From NCBI GenBank assembly GCA_963281155.1, contig CAUJLY010000002.1, forward strand, positions 7,564,001 through 7,628,000: a stretch of DNA of 64,000 nt. Direction: 5' to 3'. The translations under genes and the position numbers were made by a program. Numbering within the stretch: the stretch's first letter is position 1; each line of letters begins with the position of its first letter. The notes under the pieces were generated by a model. The model was not told the DNA's origin. It did no database searches and saw only the letters and a program-made list of their open reading frames with translations. Origin of the DNA: Rhabditophanes sp. KR3021 (Eukaryota > Nematoda > Chromadorea > Rhabditida > Alloionematidae). Below are positions 55,650 through 64,000 of the stretch, piece after piece.

Positions 55650-58042
55650 TTATACTAGCATGAAAGTCAAGATACTGAGAATTGGTGTGAGAGCCAGGAG
55701 GGACGCAGTTGAAGTGGTGCTGGAAGTGATTTGGTCATGTGCAATTTTGAAGTTAGAAGGCAATTGTTTTTTGATTGTGTTGTATTTGAGGTATATTCCT
55801 TTGTTGTCTTCTGCGAAGGGGGTGGTTCTGAGTTCGATGAGAACCCAATCGGCAGTAGATTTGAATTGTTTCCCGATGAAGGTTGACTTTTCTTCGTTGC
55901 AAGGGATCTTGTCTTCGATGGTAGAGCCGAAGACGGTTAATGAGTCGGTGCATTTGTCGTTGGGCAGGGTATTTTCGTTGTCTAGGTCAATTTCTACAAA
56001 TTCAAATTGGATGGTGTCGCCTGCGTTAGGTGCCTTGATCAGCCATTGGCAGTAGGTTGAGGGTTTGGCGGCGTGTTGGGGGTAAGTTGACAGACTGATG
56101 GTTCCTGCCTCTTCGTCTTGAATGCCACACCTGGAGTCGGTGAACTTGTTGGCATTCCTCAACTCTGCGCAATTGTCTCCAGAAAAACCGTAACGGCACT
56201 CACACTGGCACCCATTATTGACTATTCCCCCATTTTCACAGACGATAGTGCATTTGTCTAAAATTATAAATCAACATCATTAAACAACATTTCAAAAAGA
56301 GTATAAAGTTGTGGTGGTGATCACACTTCAAAAAGTCAAAGTCAACAAGACGTCAAAAATGTGGCAAAAAACAAATAAAGTAGGTTGTTCAACCTTTATT
56401 TACTCTCAAAATCACTTCCTTCCATTAGGCAAGAGGTCAACCCTAACAAGTCAGTCCAAACAAAAACAACACCACCACATCTTTGATCCTGCTGTTAGCT
56501 TTTGTGTGCCGCTTTATGGCTAAATAAACATTAGTTGGGTGTGTCTTCAACTTAAATGAAGAGCTTCTTCTTTAGTCAAACATTCTAGAGGATTGATGGT
56601 GGGTAAAAAAAAGTGTTCTAGTAATGTAATCTGAGATAATTACATTCATCCTCGCATTAAGTGAGCATCTGTAACGAATGTACTTTAAAAGTTAGGCTCT
56701 AATTTTTTGATTGCCATCTGTCTGATTAGCCTTCTGTCTTACAAAACTAATATTATGGTAGAAAGGTAATAAGATGGAAGGGTAATTATTTTGGTGAGAG
56801 TGTGGTAATAAAAGGGCACCTTTAAGTGTTTGATGGACACTTCTAATTATACCAAACAAGATTGGGGTTTTGGTGGGTGCCGAGATGGTTGGTGAAGAGT
56901 GGCATAAGCGGGAAATTGAGCTGTCATAAATCATGGGATTAATTGTGTTTGGATTGTGGTGGCGGTGATGTGGTTTCTTTGTAATGGGGTGCAAAGTTGT
57001 TAAAAGAGGCCTCATCCACCCATCTTCAAATGATTTGCCTATTATATGATTGCATGGTCAAATTTTAGAGGTGAGGAAAGTTCAACTGTCCTTTTGATGA
57101 TCATTTTAGAGAATGGAGATGAAGTGTTGTGGACAATGGGGAATTTAAATACGTTTTATGTAGATTACAATATTATCATTTCCCATCCGACGAATGTCTA
57201 GCAACGTCCAATAAATAAAATAAATGTTGATTGGCAGGTCTAACGAGGCATGATATCAATTTATATAACCAAATGCTAGACTCCCTCCAACACACACATC
57301 CATATCTCCCAATTATATGTTCTTTTTTGTTTTAATTTAACTATCAACAAATAAGTAAATGGACACAATTGGACCATCAATCCTCGAAGCTATATCTTAA
57401 ACAACTACTCATAATTTTATTGTTCTATACATACTTTGCCCATAATTATATAGCTCTCCCCTCCCATCAACTCAAAAAGTATTCCCAAATTAACATAACA
57501 GCATCTCTTTTTGTTTCTAATCAAGCACTAACAAATGGTAATTAGGGAAGAGGGAAAGAAAGTTATTGTTATCAATCTAGTACTCGTGACATGATTTACA
57601 TCCTCTGGGCAGAGTAATTGGATGGTAATTAGTGATTTAGGAAAAGTTTATAATTAAAGCCAATCAACTTACCACTACAATTGAATTGGATATTGAGAGC
57701 ACGGGAAGAGATTGGGTAAGGTGTGTCGGTTGATAAGGCAGTAGTGATAATGTTTTTGCAGGTGGTGGGGTCGATGCAGGAGACTCCGAGGTGAATGATG
57801 TTATTAGCTTTTTGCCAGGTGCAATGTCCGGAGTTGGTGAAGGTGAGGTGGGAGTGGTTGGAGTTTGCTTCTTCGAAAATCAAACAAGTGTCATCCATTA
57901 ACTCTTCCATAGCCTCGCGGACGCATTTTTCTATTTCTGGATGGTTGTTGGGGGTGAATTTGTATGAAATGACAGATGAACCATTGATATATGAGATTGA
58001 CAATAGGCAAATAAGTAGCTTTAATAAGGCTGAAGAGGCCAT
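55650..58042 (-). CDS. Astacin-like (non-catalytic) EGF-CUB protein, probably GPI-anchored
   Basis: Exons 58042-57673 and 56257-55650, joined by a 1,415-bp intron; 325 aa. Signal peptide MASSALLKLLICLLSISYING. Residues 22-120 resemble the N-terminal part of astacins (VISYKF, then EIEKCVREAMEELMDDTCLIFEE, matching the I..A...I...TC..F pattern). Where the zinc helix HExxHxxGxxH should follow, the sequence is CIDPTTCKNIITTALSTDT and stops short, so the catalytic half is absent. An EGF module (CTIVCENGGIVNNGCQC) and a CUB domain (CGIQDEEAGTISLSTYP, YCQWLIKAPNAGDTIQFEF) follow. The tail ends with a hydrophobic stretch after SSTTSTAS, consistent with GPI anchoring. Astacin-EGF-CUB order is known in metazoan astacins. 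Confidence 0.75.
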
Positions 58043-61000
58043 TTTAATGTTTCTAAAAAATGATAATAAATATTTGGGCAAAAGTAACCGATTAATAATA
58101 AAGATTTGACAAAATAAAAGAAAAGGAAGCTATATGTAGAAGTTTGTATAAATAAATGAGTGCAGGCAAAATGGGCATCAATTAAAGTTCCGCCCTTTTG
58201 TAAGTAAATGTGTGGTGAATTTGTTTGAACCTCCACCCCTAGTAGGGTGGTGGTGTAGAGTTGAGTGATGACAATATAAAGTTTATAAACTTTTTAGGGA
58301 TGTTTGTTGATATCCGGTAACATTTACATCGTGTCGGTATGAATTTGTTTTTCAAAAAAAGAGAGTCAGTTAGCTGAAACAAACAAAAAAAGTTGGTAAG
58401 CAAATATGTGGTTTGGAGGGATTTACATAGCGAACGACATATGTATAAATATAATCAAATTAGGACTACATTAAACAAATGTACTCTTGTTTGTTGGAAC
58501 ACTTTATTAACATTCTAAATTGAGTTTGGAAAAAAATGGGCAATAATAGGACAAATAAACACACAATATAGGACATTTACTCAAAATTTAAGCTTGGTCC
58601 GAATAAGCTATGAGGAAGGATAAGTAAAAGTTTACAAATTGAAAAAAGAAAGTTGCTTATTTTTGTTAACAATTTTTTGTAAATGATGTTTTGGAAGCTT
58701 TTATGGGTATAATTTTGAAAGAAGCGCAATATGACAAATTGGGTATGGAATGTGATGGATGACATAATTAATTTAAAGTAAAAAGAGTCCAGTTGATTTG
58801 GTTGCAAAAAATGTGTATCTTAAATATGTTTGCAATATGTGGTAATGTTGAAGTCTAAATGGCGGCACAATATTTATGTAATCATCAAAAAGGTACAATC
58901 CTTTCAAGTAATGGCATATTATAAAAATGAATTAGTAAAAGTTTTAAATAATGATCGGCATGGTTTTTGTGAGTATAGTTTGTGAAAGAAATGTCTAATA
59001 TATTGGAAAGTGGAGAAAAATGTATAATTGGGATGAAGAACATTCTTTACTAGTTAATTAGCTTATTGTAAGGTGATAAAGAAGATGTTAGTATAAGTTT
59101 GTCACCTTCAAGATTGTAGTCATTTATTAATTTAGATCCAAGGCTAAAATTTGTTAATAAAAGTTTAAATCTAAATTGAATAAGGCCTTGACAATGGGAA
59201 GTCTTTTAAGGTGTAGGTGATTTTTTTATTGTTAAGTGGTAGTAAAAGTGCCACCACTAAAAATGATTCGCTGTAAAATGAGAACGTCTATCACATATTT
59301 ATTTATATATCGTGAATAGGTATGTTTACATACCCTTTTATCACTATTAATTGCGTGTGATCGTCAAATTAAATTGTGCATTTCAAATAATCAAACCCAT
59401 TAGGAAGTGTTTGTGGTGTTTGTGAGTTAGTGAAGTGCAACAGTTAAATCATAATATAAAATACAATATAAAATATAAGATAAGTTATATATAATGGTCA
59501 AGTATTTTTCCATATTTTCCCATCTGAATGGGTCTTTTTGTTTCAATAATTGATAATATCAAAATATATAAAGTACCGCTTAACTTGTCTCTCTCTAAGG
59601 CAACTTAAACAAAAGAGGGACAAATGTGGTAAGCGATTAAGTAAGTTTGATAAGAAAATTGAATGAACATATATTTTATTGAGTCCTTTAACTCTAAATG
59701 GACAAGTTCTTTGAAATGTATAGTTAAGTATATTACATTTAAAAGTAAGGATGTCGGTCAAATTAGAATGTACATTTTAAGATTTGTGGCATGAGATGAG
59801 GGGCTTGAGATAATTGTTCACATTTAGTTGGGCTCCCTTTTTGTCTACTTTAAATAGTTAATGGATCGCAAAATCTTTTCCCAATAACTGAATTTAAAAG
59901 TGATTAGATTGAATTAGATGGCACAAAACATATAATCAGGCGAAATTAATTTAAAGTTAACAATTCATTTCCTCAATCAAATTAAAGTTGTTCAGTAAAT
60001 TCATTTATTCCTTTTGAACTTTGATAATAACAACACAAATTAGTAAAATTCACCATTATGCAATACAAAATTGAATAGGGGGATAATCTTTAGAATCTAA
60101 TAGAAATAGAATAAATACCCTTTACAAGAGTAAAAATGGCTTTTTGTTACGATCCAAACTACAACAGAATAACAATATAAAGTGACTTTGTTTATCCCTT
60201 AAATTTGCATACAAAAAAGCCTCCACCAACTCACTCATTATATTTATATTATCTTTCCCATAATTTAATGATTACCTTTCAACAATAGAAAGTAATGGTT
60301 TGGGAGGGGATGATGTCTATATTGTGATGACTTAAATGCAAGTGTCATTTTTTGAAAAGAATAGAATATTGATGCATTTTCTTACAATAATTATATTATT
60401 TATTATATAGAAAGGAACATATGGCAATAAATTACCTTTCTAAGTGAATAGAAACTATTTTTTGCATTTTTTATGGGAGATGTTGGATAATTTGAGTTTG
60501 TTTAAAGGTTATGTCTTATTTTATATGTCTTTGTGTGTTAATTTTTAAATTCAATCTTTTTTATAAGACATAATAAATGCAAAGATGTGTTAAAATGTTG
60601 GTAGAATGTTGAGATGACGGTAATATTTTTGGTGGGAAGAAACATTCGAAAAAAGGGTTAAAAAGGTTGGTATTGTGGAAGATATTATAAATGTCAGTTT
60701 TAGTCAACACACTTATTAGAAGTCAAATACCTTTAAGAATACTCTATAAATCACTTTGAAATGCCATCTAAAGAGTATCATCTAAATGAAGTGTTTGCCA
60801 AAAAAGAGGCTTTGTAAAGACATTTATAGGTAGTATATAAGAGTCTCTTTTGATTACGGCCTGCTAAACAATTAAAACTAATAATTATATACCGGAAAAT
60901 GAGTGACTAAAGATATGATGTTGATGTGGTTTAGTTTAATGGACTTTACTTGAACTGGATTTAGATTATAAATATTCCCAAAAGAAAATCTTTTACCTGA

Positions 61001-63037
61001 AATAGATCTTGATATAAAGCGGTCCACAAAAAGGATATGGCTTATATTTACTTGCATAACACACGAATGCCTTGTAATTATAAAAAATGTATGTTATTAA
61101 ATTTGAAAAAGATAAGGGCAAGGAGCTTACAAAGGCAATTAATAATTTGGATAAAAAACAAACATTCTTTATCTGGTCTAATTCGGGAATTAAGTCATTG
61201 GGAAAGTCTTAGCAAGGTATAAATAAATTAATCACTCTCTCAAACATTAACTTTAATTAAGCTCTATAGATACAAATATGAATAGGAGAAGTTATTGGGC
61301 ATCATATTTAATCCGTCCTGTAAAGACATAAATTGGGGGTTATTTGTGTGATTATTTGCCACAATTTTTGTGTTGTTAAAGTAAGTGTATGGAGTTTTGG
61401 GTATAAAGAATCGTTCAAGTTCGATGCGGCATGACAAAATGACATCGAAATTAGTAGGGATAAAGTCATATCTTGAGATATCTACTTCCTTTTTATAAAA
61501 AAGAAAACAAACAAATACTTAAGCTTTTATAGAACAAATTCAAAAAAGTCCAAGTATACATCACAAACAGAAGCCGCTAAAACTTAAGCCAAAAGCTTCT
61601 TGATGTTTTAATAGTGATTATAAGCGTATATGTTGTAGATGATAGGTAATCTTTTTGAGAAATGTGATGTTTTGATTTGAGGTAAAATTTGAAACAATCC
61701 ATCATAATTAAAAGGCAACTTTTAAATAATATTATATTCATATGCCAATTTAAGTCGGTTCAATTTCCTTTTGTCTTTTAAAAATGAAAGCATTTGTACT
61801 CAGTACATAAGTATATAAAAACAAATGCGTGTCCTCAATCAAATTGACATAACAATGAAAAGTCAAATGGTTTGTGGTTAATTATTCTAATGTGAAGAAT
61901 AAATTTTTTATGTTATTGTTGGTAACTTCTAATTTAATATTTAAGAGTGAACAGCTGAATGTAAATTTAAAGGATATATTTGAATTGGATGGAGGGAAAT
62001 GTGGTTTTGTATGTATTTATTATTTAGATGGGTAATTAATTTGTTACTGGTTGTTCTCATATTAATGTTATGGCTTATAAGTTTATGGTATTATTAAGGC
62101 CAGATATATGATATTGTGTGGTGATCTTCTCTCATATAGACTGTTATTTAAATGTGAGGCCAAATTGTGGGGTTAGTTGATAGATAATGAAGTTGAGTCA
62201 AGAAAGTGTTACATGACTGAGTTGTTTGTAGGGAAAAGGTGTTCGATTACAAGGTTAATCAGGCGTTTAGGAATAAGCTGATGATGTAAAGTGAAGTGTT
62301 AATTAAGGGGTGTGGAGAATTATTATGTTAGGTACTTGATTAGTTAGGCGCTCAAATGGTACATTTAATTATCAACATTGAGATCAAGCTGTAAATTGAA
62401 ATAAGAAAGTCATTTAAATAATAAATTTGGAATAACTTGATATGAAATACTTTTATGAACAGACGGAATTAAAAACAATTTATTAAACACTTAAAACAAA
62501 AAAATCATTATGCACAGCCAATTTCCAACATAAAGAATTCAAAATGAAACTTCCTTTTAAACCTGGTTTCATCTTCCGTTTACAACAAAATAAGACTAAG
62601 AATGTACAATTAAATATTTATTAATTTCAAGTCGATAATCATTTGAAAGGATGTATAAATAATTTCGTTATCTTATTGTAGGCAGTAAGTACAAATTGAT
62701 GTGCAACTATAATATCAAGATTATAACAGCGAAAATCAAAAGATTAAAAGCCAAAACAAATTACTTGTTAAATTGTTCAAGATTTAAAAGTCAATGAATT
62801 AATTTATATGTGTAATTGGCATTTGAGACATTTCAGTAAATATTAAATTATTATTTTGATTATGGTTGAATCTCAATTGCACTAATATTATCAGTTTTTT
62901 TTAACAAGTGGCACAGTCAAATTTGTTTTAACATAAAACAATGGCCATTCCTTTTTAATAGTATCCTTTATTGTCTGATTTGAATGTGCAAAAAAGTTTA
63001 ATTTAAATCATTACTTGTAAAAGTATAATTATTTGGT
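58043..63037. other. 5-kb AT-rich intergenic desert
   Basis: No gene, RNA or repeat family recognised. Open frames (e.g. near 58577, 59543 and 61037) are short and Lys/Asn/Ile-rich. It is the longest gene-free stretch in the window. Confidence 0.5.
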
Positions 63038-63158
63038 ATGGTATCATATATTGTTGTTTCGATTGTCATCATTTGCTTATTTATTCGTTACTTATTTGAA
63101 GGGCTTAGAATAAATAACATTGATAAAAGAACAGTCTCAATTACAGGATGTGATTCAG
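63038..63158 (+). CDS. First exon of a short-chain dehydrogenase (RDH/HSD17B type), partial
   Basis: The frame starts at the ATG at 63038: a single membrane span VVSIVIICLFIRYLFEG, then NIDKRTVSITGCDSG, which is the conserved start of the Rossmann fold in retinol/hydroxysteroid dehydrogenases of the SDR9C type (TxGCDSGFG). It ends at a good donor (g|gtaaga) with phase 1, as expected just before the next residues Phe-Gly. No matching second exon was found in the remaining 800 bp, which the galactosyltransferase gene occupies on the other strand. The rest lies beyond the window across a long intron, or this is an orphan exon. Confidence 0.55.
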
Positions 63159-63398
63159 GTAAGATTTAAAAATATAAATACGTCCAGATATGCAATAACT
63201 TTTATTAATAGTACCTTAGTATGAGCATTAATGGTGTGATAACGACATTTTAATCTATACAACAAAAGTGGCAAAGGTGATATAAGATCGCCTTACAATA
63301 TAAATAAAGATATATAAAACATGGATAAAGTACGATATAAGAAACTAAAAGGATATTGTTAGAAGACAATACAGAAGAAGTTGATAATATCTATCTGT
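63159..63398. other. Spacer between the SDR exon and the galactosyltransferase 3' end
   Basis: AT-rich; candidate acceptors after 63159 give immediate stops. No coding exon seen. Confidence 0.4.
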
Positions 63399-64000
63399 TT
63401 AATGTTCCACAGTCAAATAAATCTTATTTGATAATGCTTCAATTTTGTCTAATATTGTTTTTGCTTCTTCCGTTGCATTTTCATTTTTATTATCTGTAAA
63501 AATGAATTGTCTTCTTCCAACTACATTTGCATTGTAGAGTAAATATTCAAGAGCATAAAACATATCCGCACTAATCTACAAACACTTTATTTCGAATTTA
63601 TAAATATTTTGAAACTTACATAATGGAACGATATTGGATATTCAGACAATGAATCCTTTCCTTTGGGAAATTTAATTAAATTTTTCCAATGAAACAAATC
63701 AAACTTTTCATTTTTTTGTAAAGTAGCAAATTGCAAAGGATTTCCAGGAACAAATACTAATTTTTTATTAAGATCTCTCGTTTCATGAGGATAAACTTTC
63801 ATTTTTCTTAAACAATGCCCAATTTCTCTGTCATCAAATCCATCTGCTTGTTTTCTACAATATTTTGGAAAACCTTTAGTTACTAATAATTTAACTGTGG
63901 TTTTTGATATTACATAAGAAGCACCACCATGATGGAAATCAAAGGTTTTGCCTTGACGTTTGTAGGTATATCTATGACCATGAAATTGAATTTCATTTGG
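63399..64000 (-). CDS. Core-1 beta-1,3-galactosyltransferase-like (C1GALT1 type), 3' part
   Basis: Last two exons: 64000-63620 (enters from the right edge) and 63575-63399, with a 44-bp intron. Readable blocks are HHGGASYVISKTTVKLL, DDREIGHCLRKMKVYPHETR, KLVFVPGNP and EYPISFHY then ISADMFYALEYLLYN. The GGA.YV.S...., (E/D)D..IG.C....V...(E/D)(T/S)RD and SFHY(V/I)....M..LEYL(L/V)Y patterns are those of C1GALT1 T-synthases. These Golgi enzymes add galactose to O-linked GalNAc. The DxD motif and membrane anchor are beyond the window. The Glu-Asp of the ED..LG motif appears as DD. The final ~40 residues are charged and variable. Confidence 0.8.

Noticed and set aside
1..64000. CRISPR arrays, insertion sequences, bacterial operons or integrated viral genes
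   Set aside because: No repeat-spacer structure, transposase, reverse transcriptase or viral protein frame was recognised; introns and domains are eukaryotic.

Overview
This window looks like nuclear DNA from a small-genome, AT-rich bilaterian animal. The gene set is metazoan: a caudal/Cdx homeobox gene, a Delta-type Notch ligand, neurobeachin with a nested mab-21 gene, ECSIT, ARL6/BBS3, an Rh-type ammonium channel, ShK-domain and EGF-CUB secreted proteins. Most introns are only 36-60 bp with plain GT...AG ends. A highly reduced spiralian such as an orthonectid would fit the mixture of tiny introns, compact clusters and AT-rich deserts, but that is an inference; a rotifer, nematode-like or other miniaturised animal is not excluded by what I can read. 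No bacterial, organellar or viral segment was recognised.

Layout. 1-784 (-): 5' part of a TAP-like half ABC transporter. 2515-6909 (-): a tight run INPP4-like phosphatase > RTRAF > AK6 > MRPL53, spaced 272, 169 and 123 bp. 7495-9329 (+): TP53RK/Bud32 kinase and ARL6 GTPase. 11782-13784 (+): caudal. 16112-17482 (+): Rh channel. 18484-20669 (+): an unrecognised secreted protein and ECSIT. 21037-21787: a decayed kinase and an unidentified coding fragment. 21886-28565 (-): secreted precursor with basic cleavage sites, a divergent kelch protein, and 2-oxoglutarate dehydrogenase E1. 29092-30873 (-): a four-span membrane protein. 34780-46135 (+): neurobeachin, with mab-21-like at 40659-42069 on the opposite strand inside its PH-BEACH intron. 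46400-49309 (-): ShK protein and Delta. 52414-53671 (-): NF-YC. 55650-58042 (-): a degenerate astacin-EGF-CUB protein. 58043-63037 is empty. 63038-63158 (+): first exon of a short-chain dehydrogenase. 63399-64000 (-): 3' part of a core-1 galactosyltransferase-like gene.

Organisation. Housekeeping genes sit in dense same-strand runs, while the long non-coding stretches flank caudal, neurobeachin/mab-21, Delta and NF-YC, as expected where cis-regulation is extensive. Many start codons lie 1-25 nt behind a T-rich AG that looks like a splice acceptor, which suggests either spliced-leader trans-splicing or short 5' UTR introns. A few secreted-protein genes instead have a TATA box just upstream.

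Coding structures were checked by reading frame: exon lengths and phases add up for every spliced model given, except three single-base frame breaks at homopolymers (two in neurobeachin, one in the kelch gene), which may be assembly errors. Family assignments are from recognised motifs and overall resemblance, without any database search.
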